From Wenzhouxiangella sp. (lineage in GTDB: Bacteria; Pseudomonadota; Gammaproteobacteria; Xanthomonadales; Wenzhouxiangellaceae), in NCBI GenBank assembly GCA_007135355.1, contig SLJA01000053.1, positions 1 to 10,461 on the forward strand: DNA of 10,461 bases, read 5' to 3'. The notes beneath the pieces were generated by a model. The model was not told the origin of the DNA. It worked only from the letters and a program-made list of their open reading frames with translations, and searched no databases. Shown piece after piece: positions 1 to 6,738 of the stretch (position 1 is its first letter; every line of letters begins with the position of its first letter). Both the position numbers and the translations under genes were made by a program.

Positions 1-382
1 CCAGGGTCGGCGTGGTCATGATGTCCAGCGCCCGGCTCAAGCCGGCCCCGTCATCGAACCAGAATCTCTCCGGGTGCTCGGCGAACACCGGCCTGGGCAA
101 CAGGGCGGCCGCCGGCGCGGCAATGTCGTCATCGATGCTGATCGCCATGTAGCTAAGGCCCGGGAAGCCCTGCCTAAGGCGATCAATGTCTTCCATCATG
201 CGAAAACATCTGCCACACCAGCTGGCCCAGAACTGCAGCAGCTGCGGCTGGCCGTCCAGTGCTGTCAGTGGCTCAAGCTCGGGGGCAAAGGCTTGCAGGG
301 AGAAGCCGGTGTCGGACTTCACCGGTGCGCTGGCGAGGACTAAAACCCATATTACGAACATCAAACAAGGTCTAAGTGTCAT
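1..382 (-). CDS. Thioredoxin-like (TlpA/redoxin-type) exported protein, 3' end outside window
   Basis: The 127 residues visible begin with a hydrophobic stretch (about residues 6-22) that looks like a signal peptide or anchor. A thioredoxin fold follows. The motif FWASWCGRC places the CXXC cysteines at 56 and 59, and TTPTL near residue 125 carries the expected cis-proline. Family knowledge: TlpA/ResA-type proteins are periplasmic thiol-disulfide reductants. The start is fixed by an ATGA overlap: the ATG at 382 overlaps the TGA of the upstream acylase gene, with a GAGG sequence 8 nt before it. The two genes are therefore translationally coupled. The middle of the active site, Gly-Arg, is less usual than Gly-Pro or Pro-Pro and may shift the redox potential (inference). 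A peroxiredoxin-like AhpC/TSA member is a less likely alternative. The C-terminus is not visible. Confidence 0.88.
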   Translation of the reverse strand, partial: MTLRPCLMFVIWVLVLASAPVKSDTGFSLQAFAPELEPLTALDGQPQLLQFWASWCGRCFRMMEDIDRLRQGFPGLSYMAISIDDDIAAPAAALLPRPVFAEHPERFWFDDGAGLSRALDIMTTPTL

Positions 383-2736
383 GGCTGCGGCCTCAGACGT
401 AGTTCAGCAACAATCTCAATTTGATTCCGGTCACTCGGAATAGTCAAGCGCTCGCCGCGGGTCCAGGCCGGGGTCAGGTCGTGGTAGTGCGGCGAGCGGA
501 AGTGGCCGGACTGGCCGCCGCTGATCATAAACAGCGAAGCCTCAAGGTCGGACAGGTCGAAGATCATTTGCAGGCTGGAACTGAAAAACGACTGCGAAAA
601 GTCTGGTGCATTGGTAGTCAGCGGATAGGTCACGAAAGCAGTCTCCAGACCGCCGGGCCGCGGCAGGCGGCGTGAAAACATTCGATCCAGCAGCGGCAGG
701 CCGTCAAAGCCGAGATGCGGTTCGAGTTGGGCCTGCTGTTCCCAAGTCCACTGCGCGGGATCAGGACCGTGCGTGGACTCGAGCAACTCGCGTGTCTCGG
801 TCAAGGTCGCACTCAGGTGCTCCGCGCACGTCTCGATCCGGTCGGGCGTGTTGATGTTGTTGCACCATTCGGGATGCTCGCCGTTCAGGGCTCGATACAG
901 CATGTCAAAGCCGATTCGTGCCCTGACCCCGAGGGGACCCAACTCATCATCAAGGATCGCCCGACTGAGCAGCTCACCCCAGGTGAGAAAAATCAGTGGG
1001 CCGGTTGCGTCCAGATCAAAGCGGTAGTCCCACTCGGCCAGGCGCTGCAGGATCGCTGCATCCTCAGCGCTGGCGGGCTCGGCTTCGAGCATGATCGGCA
1101 CCATGTCTCGGGCGACCGGTGACAGGGTGTCCATCTGCATGGCCTGGAAACTGTCCGGGTCATGGATGTCCCGCGCATCAAGCATTTCGTGAATGCGCAG
1201 GGCACGATGCGGCGGGGCGTAGTAATCGCTGAGATAGTGGGGATATTCGTCGCCGATGATGCGCTGGTTGGCGGTAACAATGCGTCCGTGGGGCGGATTG
1301 ATCAGGCGCGGATTTTCGCTATACGGCAGGTAGGTCCGGGCGTTGCTGTCGTCGGGCGCCAGGCCGATGGAGCGCGCGTGCGCTTCCGGCCGCAGCGGAA
1401 TCGCGCCGGCCATCACGTAAGCGATATTGCCGTCCACATCGGCGATGCTGATGCTGATCGGCGGCCCCCTGAAAACCGCCAGCGCGTCCAGCGCCTCGGT
1501 AACATTGCGTGCCTTGTTCAGGCGCAGGAAAGCGGCCGGCGAAGCATCGACATCGAGCCCGAGCAGGCGAGCCTCGCGCTCGGTTCCGGGCCGGTCGCGG
1601 AAACCCGTGTCCGGCCGCTCATCCCACAAGCGGACGATGCCTTCGGGCGTGTGCCGAACCCGTTGCTCTACCTTGCGGCCAAAACGCACCCGGATAGACT
1701 CGCGACGAATCCTGAAGTCCTGCCACGGTTCATTCGGGCCTCTCCGGAAGCGATCTGGATTGTCGGGATCAATCTGCACCAGAGCGATGTCGTTGACATC
1801 AACCATTGCGTTGGTGGCGCCCCAGGCAATATGACCGTTGTGGCCCAAGGGGATACCCGGCAAGCCCGGAATGGCCGGACCGACCACCCGGATGCCGTCA
1901 TAGGACAGGTGCATCAGCTGCCAGAGATTCGGCAAGGTCGCCGGCAACTGGGGATCGTTGGCCAGCAGTGGTAAACCACTGGCGGTGTGTTCGCCCGAGA
2001 CCAGCCAGCTGTTGGAAAAGGCACGATCCTTGAACGGCTGAGAGTGCTGAGTGGTTTCTTCCCCGTCAGCAGGCGGGATGATCGGCACGCTGATATCGGC
2101 GAAACCGGGAAACATGTTTACTGCCGATGGATGCTGACCAACGCCGCGGAGCAAGGCCCGCACCGGCTCCAGACCGAACATGGCCAGAGCGTCATGCAGG
2201 CTGCGCCAAATCAGGAAAGCATCTTCCGGCCGCCAGCGCTCGGGCTGGACATGCAGGATGACCATCTCCGGCGGACGGCGGTAGGCGGGGCTATCCAGCC
2301 AGGCATTGACCCCGGCCGCGTACGCTTCCAGCAGGGGCCGTTCCTCTTCCGGGAACTGCGCCCATAGCCGGCGCGCCAGTGCTTCCCCGGCAAAGTGGCG
2401 CATCGTGCGATCGGAGTCCAGCGCCGGTCTGCCCATCCATTCTGCCAGCCGCCCGGCCATCATCTGCCGGGTCAGCGCCATCTGCCAGAAGCGGTCCTGA
2501 GCATGGACAAAGCCCTGGGCGAACATCGCATCGCGCCGGGTCGAGGCATTGATGTAGGCCACGCCGTTGGCGTCGCGCAGGATTTCCACCGGGCCGTCCA
2601 GACCGGCCACGGCAACCTCGCCGTCCCATTGTGGCAGGCCGCCGTGGGCGCGCCAGAGAGTCAGCCCGAGATAAGCCGAAGGCACGGCGATGACCAGGAC
2701 GAACAGAAAGACCAAGCCCAGCAGCAGTCGCTTCAT
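379..2736 (-). CDS. Penicillin acylase family protein (Ntn-hydrolase), exported
   Basis: This 785-residue protein has the normal length of penicillin/acyl-homoserine-lactone/cephalosporin acylases. These are periplasmic amidases made as a precursor and autocatalytically cut before a nucleophilic Ser. Residues 1-29 are a signal or anchor helix after MKR. The alpha-chain region follows. AF|SNSWLVSG puts the predicted beta-chain N-terminal Ser at 241. GIPLGHNGHIAWGAT (295-308) matches the conserved segment after the nucleophile, VTANQ (487-491) lies where the family has its oxyanion-hole Asn, and SGGQSGH (739-745) matches the conserved C-terminal loop. The protein contains only two cysteines, C625 and C637. 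An AAGGA ribosome binding site precedes the ATG. The gene is coupled to a downstream thioredoxin-like gene. The substrate cannot be told from sequence; penicillin itself is only the family name, and an N-acyl amide such as an AHL or lipopeptide is equally possible. Confidence 0.93.
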   Translation of the reverse strand: MKRLLLGLVFLFVLVIAVPSAYLGLTLWRAHGGLPQWDGEVAVAGLDGPVEILRDANGVAYINASTRRDAMFAQGFVHAQDRFWQMALTRQMMAGRLAEWMGRPALDSDRTMRHFAGEALARRLWAQFPEEERPLLEAYAAGVNAWLDSPAYRRPPEMVILHVQPERWRPEDAFLIWRSLHDALAMFGLEPVRALLRGVGQHPSAVNMFPGFADISVPIIPPADGEETTQHSQPFKDRAFSNSWLVSGEHTASGLPLLANDPQLPATLPNLWQLMHLSYDGIRVVGPAIPGLPGIPLGHNGHIAWGATNAMVDVNDIALVQIDPDNPDRFRRGPNEPWQDFRIRRESIRVRFGRKVEQRVRHTPEGIVRLWDERPDTGFRDRPGTEREARLLGLDVDASPAAFLRLNKARNVTEALDALAVFRGPPISISIADVDGNIAYVMAGAIPLRPEAHARSIGLAPDDSNARTYLPYSENPRLINPPHGRIVTANQRIIGDEYPHYLSDYYAPPHRALRIHEMLDARDIHDPDSFQAMQMDTLSPVARDMVPIMLEAEPASAEDAAILQRLAEWDYRFDLDATGPLIFLTWGELLSRAILDDELGPLGVRARIGFDMLYRALNGEHPEWCNNINTPDRIETCAEHLSATLTETRELLESTHGPDPAQWTWEQQAQLEPHLGFDGLPLLDRMFSRRLPRPGGLETAFVTYPLTTNAPDFSQSFFSSSLQMIFDLSDLEASLFMISGGQSGHFRSPHYHDLTPAWTRGERLTIPSDRNQIEIVAELRLRPQP

Positions 2737-2985
2737 TGACAGTCCTTTTTGTTCAAGTTGATTGCGCGCCTCGCTGGTCTTTTTTCCAACTTCCGGTTCT
2801 AATAATCCGGCGTTTGGCTATTTACGCGCGATGTTTTTTGCAAAAGGCTCGCATAAGCGTTTTTTAGCCATCATGAAATCTATTCGCGAATCAAGGCAAA
2901 ACCCTGCCAGCGCCGACCGTACCGCCATGATCCTCGCCCTACATTGGTGCTCAGACCGCCACCGGCCTCGCATAGGACTCTCGCC
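2737..2985. promoter_or_regulatory. Divergent intergenic region between acylase operon and SLC13 relic/cardiolipin synthase
   Basis: This 249-nt stretch is clearly richer in A/T than its flanks, with several T and A runs at 2779-2786, 2832-2845 and 2860-2867. It separates two divergently transcribed units, so it should carry both promoters. I could not identify a convincing -35/-10 pair on either strand. No credible coding sequence was seen here. Confidence 0.5.
2882..2891. promoter_or_regulatory. 10-bp perfect palindrome ATTCGCGAAT (possible operator)
   Basis: The sequence ATTCGCGAAT is its own reverse complement. It sits in the divergent intergenic region, 146 bp upstream of the acylase start and 95 bp upstream of the GTG at 2986. 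Position and symmetry would suit a dimeric regulator, but a palindrome this short can arise by chance and I do not recognise a specific regulator. Confidence 0.2.
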
Positions 2986-3342
2986 GTGACGATTGAAATT
3001 GCCCTGGTCCTGTTGATCCTGCTTGCCGCCCTGGTGCTGTTCGTCACCAAGTGGCTGCGCACGGATATCACCAAGACTTCAGGCACTCAGGATCTGCAGG
3101 GGCTTTACAGCCTGCGCGAGCGCATCGTCGCCCTGCGTGTGCCCGAAGATTCCCTGCTGGTCGGGCGCAGCATCGCCGCCTCAGCCAGCCTGGCCAGTCC
3201 CGTGGCCCACCCGGCCAATGTGCTGGTGATGGGGCCTGGCGGTTATCGTTTTGTCGACTATCTGAAGCTGGGTGTGCCGCTGACCCTGGTGGTGTTCGTC
3301 GTCACCATGCTGTTACTGCCCTGGGTGTGGCCGCTGCAGTAA
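2986..3342 (+). pseudogene. Internally deleted SLC13-family permease remnant (118 codons, still open)
   Basis: The product looks like three separate pieces of one SLC13/DASS-type permease with RCK_C (TrkA-C) domains, a family usually near 600 residues. Residues 1-28 (MTIEIALVLLILLAALVLFV and LRTD) resemble its first membrane helix. Residues about 36-62 (LYSLRERIVAL, PEDSLLVGRS) resemble the cytoplasmic segment leading into the first RCK_C domain. Residues about 63-118 (AASASLASPVAHPAN, MGPGGYRF, LPWVWPLQ at the end) resemble the extreme C-terminus. Most transport helices and the RCK_C domains are missing, so it cannot transport. The chosen start is GTG with AGGA 8 nt upstream; a TTG at 2944 would add 14 residues with no family resemblance. 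It ends 3 nt before the cardiolipin synthase start. It may be a neutral relic or kept as a leader ORF for translation of that gene (inference). Confidence 0.75.
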
Positions 3343-3345
3343 GCC

Positions 3346-4497
3346 ATGGCCGATCAGCGTCAGAACCATGCCGACATCACCCTGCTGCCCAGCGGCGAGT
3401 CCGGCCTATCGCAGATGGGCCGCCTGGTCGATCAGGCCCGGCATAACATCCAGCTGCAGATGTACATCTACGCAGACGATGCCGCCGGGCGTCGTCTGCG
3501 CCAACAATTGATCGCCGCAGCCAGCCGCGGGGTGCGAGTGCGGATAATCATCGACGCACTGGGGTCGTTTTCCCTGGGTGCGGATTTTTTCGCCTTGCTG
3601 GAAGCCGCCGGCGGCGAGGTCAGGGTTTTCAATCCGCTGCATCTCGGCCGCTTCAGCCACCGCAACCATCGCAAGCTGCTGGTCTGTGACCGTCGGCAGG
3701 CGATCGTTGGCGGGTTCAATATCGGCGCTGAATATGACGGCGACGGCGTCGACAAAGGCTGGCTGGATTTGGGTGTGCGCGTGGGCGCAGAGCTGGCCGG
3801 CGTGCTGGCTTCAAGCTTCGATCGCTTCTTTGTGCTGGCCGGCGAGAGGCAACCACGCTTCATGCGTTTACGCGGCGCCACCGAGCGCCGCGAAGTTCGC
3901 TGCGACCAGGGCCGGATGCTGCTGAGCGGGCCCGGACGCGGCACCAATCCGCTCAAGGCCAGTTTGCTGCGTGACCTGAGCCGGGCCGGCGACATCTGCA
4001 TCGTCAGCCCCTATTTCCTGCCGCCCTGGAGCCTGCGGCGAAGACTGATGAAAAGAGCCCGCCACGGCGCGCGCGTCCGCCTGCTGCTGCCGGGGAAAAG
4101 CGATGTCGCGCTGGCCTGGTACGCATCTCGCTCGATCTACGCTCGCCTGATCCGGGCCGGGATAGAGATACTCGAATACCAGCCCCAGGTACTGCACGCC
4201 AAGATGGTCGTTGCCGATGAAGTGGTGTTGATCGGCTCGGCCAACTTCAATACCCGCAGCTTGCATATCGATTATGAGCTGATGCTCAGATTCAAAGATG
4301 CCGACCTGTCGCGCCGTGCCAAGGGCTGGTTCGACCACCATGCCGAACGCGCGCAACGCATCGACCGAGAGACGTTGCGTCGCCAAAGCGGGCTGTGGAC
4401 TCGGCTACGCCAGCGCGTGTCCTACTGGATGATGGCCCGCCTGGACCCGCTGGTCGCGCGCTGGCTGTGGCGGCGGTCGAACCAGCATCTGGACTAA
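3346..4497 (+). CDS. clsB: Cardiolipin synthase B-like phospholipase D family protein
   Basis: This 383-residue protein belongs to the bacterial cardiolipin synthase/PLD superfamily, which condenses phosphatidyl groups into cardiolipin at the inner membrane. Both HKD motifs are present and intact: HRKLLVCD (H108, K110, D115), followed by VGGFNIGAEY, and HAKMVVAD (H284, K286, D291), followed by IGSANFNTRS. The N-terminal part (ITLLPSGES, then QMYIYADD) is the usual PLD entry strand. The protein lacks the two N-terminal membrane helices of ClsA, so it is of the shorter ClsB (YbhO) type. A basic, amphipathic C-terminal stretch (about 351-378) could bind membrane. The gene starts 3 nt after the SLC13 relic and has no strong ribosome binding site of its own, suggesting translational coupling. 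ClsC or another PLD-type phosphatidyltransferase cannot be excluded. Confidence 0.9.
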   Translation: MADQRQNHADITLLPSGESGLSQMGRLVDQARHNIQLQMYIYADDAAGRRLRQQLIAAASRGVRVRIIIDALGSFSLGADFFALLEAAGGEVRVFNPLHLGRFSHRNHRKLLVCDRRQAIVGGFNIGAEYDGDGVDKGWLDLGVRVGAELAGVLASSFDRFFVLAGERQPRFMRLRGATERREVRCDQGRMLLSGPGRGTNPLKASLLRDLSRAGDICIVSPYFLPPWSLRRRLMKRARHGARVRLLLPGKSDVALAWYASRSIYARLIRAGIEILEYQPQVLHAKMVVADEVVLIGSANFNTRSLHIDYELMLRFKDADLSRRAKGWFDHHAERAQRIDRETLRRQSGLWTRLRQRVSYWMMARLDPLVARWLWRRSNQHLD

Positions 4498-4533
4498 AAG
4501 CGCGGCCGCATATGCTCGTGGCCGGCCCGGCAA

Positions 4534-5358
4534 TCAGAACCGGTAGCCGAAACCCAGCGTTGCGAAGTGCACCCAGGCAAATGTGTAGACATTGCTGTTG
4601 TCGGCACCGCCTTCCAGCGTGCGCAGGCCAACATGCCCGTACCAGCCGTTGGCGAAATCGCGCTCGGCGCGCACGGCAACGTCGAAAGCCCGACCCTGGG
4701 GCGACCACAGGCCTTCGAAATCGACGACCAGCGTCGTGCGTTCAGCCAGGCGGTAGCGCCCGTGGGCGTGCAGCAGCGGCACTACCCCGAGGTCGTCATC
4801 CTTGGCCCGCATATCACCCTGGGTCAGGCGGATGCGGGCGTCGCGCACCAGCACGGCCGCGCCGGCGGCCCACTCCCAGCGCTGGCCGGGATCGAAGCGG
4901 TAACGCCAGGTCAGCCGGTAGGTATTGAAGCGGTATTCCCCACGCGTGGGTTGCCGCGCGGCGAAGCGCTCGCCGGCGAAGTCGACGTCCTGGTCGAGCA
5001 CGCCGGTGCCGCTGACGCTGAGCGGTGCCGCCGTCAGGCGCAGGGCGTTGCGCTCGTTCCACCACCAGGTGCCCTGCAGGCGCGCGGTTGCGCCGTTCGA
5101 GCCGGTCAGATCGTCCAGCGCGAACTTGGTGCCGGTATCGCTGGGGATGCGAGTGTCGTTGCGGGTGAAGTGGAACAGGCCCAGTTCAAGGTCCAGGCTG
5201 TTGGCCGGCCGATCAGCTTGAGACTGTGCTGACGCTGAAGCAGTCCACAGCAATGCCCCAGCCATGAGCAGGCCGCACGCAGAGTAACTTAGGCTTTCAA
5301 CATTGAACGTCGACCGCTTGATATGACGATTAAATCCGGTGGCGCAGAAAAATGACAT
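4534..5358 (-). CDS. Outer-membrane beta-barrel protein, function unknown
   Basis: The 274-residue product has a basic N-region (RHIKR at 11-15), a hydrophobic core (about 27-42) and a likely signal peptidase site after ASASA at 44. The mature part shows alternating polar/aromatic strands such as YRFNTYRLTWRYRF and ATLGFGYRF, and ends in Phe, the typical outer-membrane insertion signal. I recall similar uncharacterised proteobacterial proteins sharing the RNDxRIPSDTGT, LRLTAAPL and LEGGADN segments, so this looks like a conserved family and not a decayed ORF. An internal Met at 32 would leave a signal peptide without positive charge, so the first ATG was chosen. It converges on the cardiolipin synthase with a 36-nt gap. 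Ligand and role are unknown; porin-like or structural roles are possible. Confidence 0.82.
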   Translation of the reverse strand: MSFFCATGFNRHIKRSTFNVESLSYSACGLLMAGALLWTASASAQSQADRPANSLDLELGLFHFTRNDTRIPSDTGTKFALDDLTGSNGATARLQGTWWWNERNALRLTAAPLSVSGTGVLDQDVDFAGERFAARQPTRGEYRFNTYRLTWRYRFDPGQRWEWAAGAAVLVRDARIRLTQGDMRAKDDDLGVVPLLHAHGRYRLAERTTLVVDFEGLWSPQGRAFDVAVRAERDFANGWYGHVGLRTLEGGADNSNVYTFAWVHFATLGFGYRF

Positions 5359-5461
5359 GAACGTGTTCCGACTTAAAAGGCTGAGATGAGGCTACTTTGA
5401 CACGGGTCGCGGTAGCGTTGAAGTTTAGTTTTTCTTTTCTCCACCCATCTCAGGCGCGCGC
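5359..5461. promoter_or_regulatory. Divergent promoter region of the beta-barrel gene and the rearranged DUF2805/antitoxin locus
   Basis: This 103-nt spacer lies between divergent starts. TTGACA at 5397-5402 is a perfect -35 consensus on the plus strand, but no good -10 follows at 16-18 nt; GAAGTT/TAGTTT are poor. A pyrimidine-rich run (5426-5442) sits just before the plus-strand start. Assigning a promoter is tentative. Confidence 0.35.
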
Positions 5462-5551
5462 ATGTCCCGCAGTCCGCTCGATCCGGCCAGCATCAGCGAA
5501 ATCATTGAAATGGCCTTGAGCGATCACGTCAGCTTTCGCCAGATCCAGGAT
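5462..5551 (+). pseudogene. 5' fragment of a DUF2805 (TIGR03643-type) gene
   Basis: About the first 30 codons (MSRSPLDPASIS, EIIEMALSDHVSFRQI) match the N-terminus of the small DUF2805/TIGR03643 family as I remember it: (L/D)xxxISxxIEMAxxDxxxFxxI, an HTH-like beginning. The family's conserved remainder (GLSExxVxxLMRxxLKPxSF, WRxRV) is absent. After about position 5551 the DNA becomes the body of a toxin gene in a different frame. The start codon is retained, with no strong Shine-Dalgarno sequence. This is a truncated relic; the function of the intact family is unknown. Assignment rests on about 25 residues, so certainty is moderate. Confidence 0.65.
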
Positions 5552-5553
5552 CT

Positions 5554-5736
5554 GCAGGCGACATTCTCGATACCGTTGACCATCCCAACCAAGCGCGCTA
5601 TCCCGGCCAACAGATTCATGTGGTCGCGATCGAAGACTACGTGTATCTGGTGCCGTTCGTCGAAACAGACGATGAGGTATTTCTCAAGACCATCATCCCC
5701 AGTCGCAAAGCAACCCGGCAATATCGAGGAAAGTGA
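5554..5736 (+). pseudogene. 5'-truncated BrnT-like toxin gene (partner of the CopG-type antitoxin)
   Basis: Reading positions 5554-5736 in the frame that starts at 5554 gives a 60-residue peptide with segments AGDILDTVDHPNQARYPGQ, DYVYLVPFVE, DEVFLKTIIPSRKATRQY, then TGA. These are the core and C-terminus of the small RNase-like toxins (BrnT/RelE-type, about 90 residues) usually encoded just upstream of COG5304-like antitoxins. The first 30-35 residues, including the usual FDWxxxKNxxLxxxxG(V/I)SFE part, are missing and replaced by the DUF2805 fragment in another frame. The frame has a stop at 5506 and no ATG between there and the toxin body, so the toxin should not be made, except as a very short piece from an internal GTG near 5620. 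The TGA lies 1 nt before the antitoxin ATG. Confidence 0.78.
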
Positions 5737-5737
5737 C

Positions 5738-6016
5738 ATGAGCAAACTTGACGCTGAAGAACGCGAAATTCTCGAAGCCTTCGAGACTGGTCGCACCTCG
5801 CGCGCCGCAAACGCCGAGCAAATCCGCGCACGCCATCAGGACTATGCCGCGGGAATGTTGAGGAAGGACGCTCGCATTAACATTCGGCTGCCGTCCAAGG
5901 ATTTACGCGGCCTGCAGAAAAAGGCGTTGGCCGAAGGCATCCCATACCAGACGCTGATTGCCAGCATCCTTCATAAATACGTGGAAGGTCGTCTGCACGA
6001 AGATCCAAGCAAATAG
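5738..6016 (+). CDS. CopG-type antitoxin (COG5304-like), orphaned
   Basis: The 92-residue product has an acidic, helical N-terminal half (LDAEEREILEAFETG) that normally wraps the toxin. Its C-terminal ribbon-helix-helix is INIRLPSKDLRGLQKKA, then GIPYQTLIASILHKYVEGRL. This matches PF12441/COG5304 antitoxins of type II systems, which neutralise a BrnT/RelE-like toxin and repress their own promoter. The start is chosen at 5738: GAGGA at 5726-5730 gives ideal 7-nt spacing, and the overlap-like junction with the toxin TGA is the normal operon layout. A longer 184-codon ORF begins at 5462 in the same frame, but its middle is the toxin read out of frame. With the toxin truncated, this is an orphan antitoxin; it may still repress or neutralise a related toxin elsewhere (inference). 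Confidence 0.88.
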   Translation: MSKLDAEEREILEAFETGRTSRAANAEQIRARHQDYAAGMLRKDARINIRLPSKDLRGLQKKALAEGIPYQTLIASILHKYVEGRLHEDPSK

Positions 6017-6032
6017 CTCAATCGCGGAAAAG

Positions 6033-6047
6033 GGGCGACCATCGCCC
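6033..6047 (+). terminator. Possible weak hairpin terminator after the antitoxin
   Basis: GGGCGA and TCGCCC form a perfect 6-bp stem with a 3-nt loop, 16 nt after the antitoxin stop. There is no following U-run (GCUGAUGCC), so it is at best a weak or Rho-assisted end. Confidence 0.25.
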
Positions 6048-6160
6048 GCTGATGCCGTTTGCCGGTCAGCTTGAACCATAAGAAAGTCCGGCTATCAGCA
6101 TTGCACCCCGCGCAGGCTCCCGGCATGCACGCATGGACCCCGAGTGCTATCGGAATTTGA

Positions 6161-6661
6161 TCAATCGATATCCGGCAAGTCGTGCGGGATTTCTCCCGTC
6201 GATTGATACTGCTCGTAGGCCTGGCAATATTCCAGCATCAATTCACGCGCCCGCGGCTGGGGGTTGGCGACGAAGGCTCGGCTCAGCTCCTCGCACTGCC
6301 GGCGCAATTCGCGGCCGTGGGCCGAGTCAGATGAGCCGATGATGTGCCGAACCGGCAAATTGAGCATTTGCCGCCGGGCTGCGGCGAAATCCTGCTGCAG
6401 ACTATCGATGCGCTCCGTCAACACCGGGGACTCCGAAGCATCGGCATACCACTTGAGCAGCTCCCAGGACAGCATGAAAAGGCCAATGAAGAGAACCATC
6501 CAGGCCAGCCGTCGAAATATGCGCGTACCGCCTGCTTCACCTTCCAGCTCAGGCGAATCGTCAAGACCCGTTGCTCGCCGTGGCTGCTCGACAACAAAGC
6601 GACCGGAGCGCTCCGGCACACGGTCGTCGTCAAACCTTGGTTCGATTCTTTGCTTGGCCAC
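6161..6661 (-). CDS. Single-pass membrane protein of unknown function
   Basis: I do not recognise a family. The 166-residue product has a charged, proline-containing cytoplasmic N-terminus (1-50), one hydrophobic helix (about 53-70, LAWMVLFIGLFMLSW), then a helical, possibly coiled-coil segment (80-100) and a C-terminal domain with two cysteines (C123, C146). By the positive-inside rule (RIFRR before the helix) the C-terminal domain should be periplasmic, where the cysteines could pair. The start is GTG; the same frame is closed by a TAG a short distance upstream and no good Shine-Dalgarno sequence is visible, so a somewhat later start is possible. It lies 77 nt after the methyltransferase and could be the last gene of that operon. 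Confidence 0.62.
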   Translation of the reverse strand: MAKQRIEPRFDDDRVPERSGRFVVEQPRRATGLDDSPELEGEAGGTRIFRRLAWMVLFIGLFMLSWELLKWYADASESPVLTERIDSLQQDFAAARRQMLNLPVRHIIGSSDSAHGRELRRQCEELSRAFVANPQPRARELMLEYCQAYEQYQSTGEIPHDLPDID

Positions 6662-6738
6662 GGCCAGTATCGCCCAGCAACACGGGCCCGTAGTCTATCG
6701 GCAACACCGGAGTGGCGACAAATTCGCGCGGCGGGTCC

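Noticed and set aside
1162..1974. Long plus-strand ORF of 270 codons
   Set aside because: It lies entirely antisense to the penicillin acylase gene, whose protein carries all family motifs; the plus-strand translation has no recognisable pattern and reflects GC-rich codon bias.
2846..2868. GCTCGCATAAGCGTTTTTT as an intrinsic terminator
   Set aside because: The stem would be only 3 bp (CGC/GCG) despite the T-run, and no gene ends nearby on the plus strand.
4498..4533. CGGCC...GGCCG short stem between convergent genes as a bidirectional terminator
   Set aside because: The stem is only 5 bp with a 12-nt loop and no T-run on either side.
4567..5232. Plus-strand ORF of 221 codons opposite the beta-barrel gene
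   Set aside because: The minus strand gives a signal peptide, beta strands and a terminal Phe; the plus-strand product lacks any structure.
5462..6016. Insertion sequence or transposon as cause of the rearrangement
   Set aside because: No transposase remnant, terminal inverted repeats or target duplication was seen around the breakpoint.
6662..6738. Protein-like minus-strand reading (PPREFVATPVLPIDYGPVLL) in the gap after the UbiG-like gene
   Set aside because: It has no ATG start, only about 45 codons before a stop, and runs out of frame into the next gene; probably chance in GC-rich DNA.
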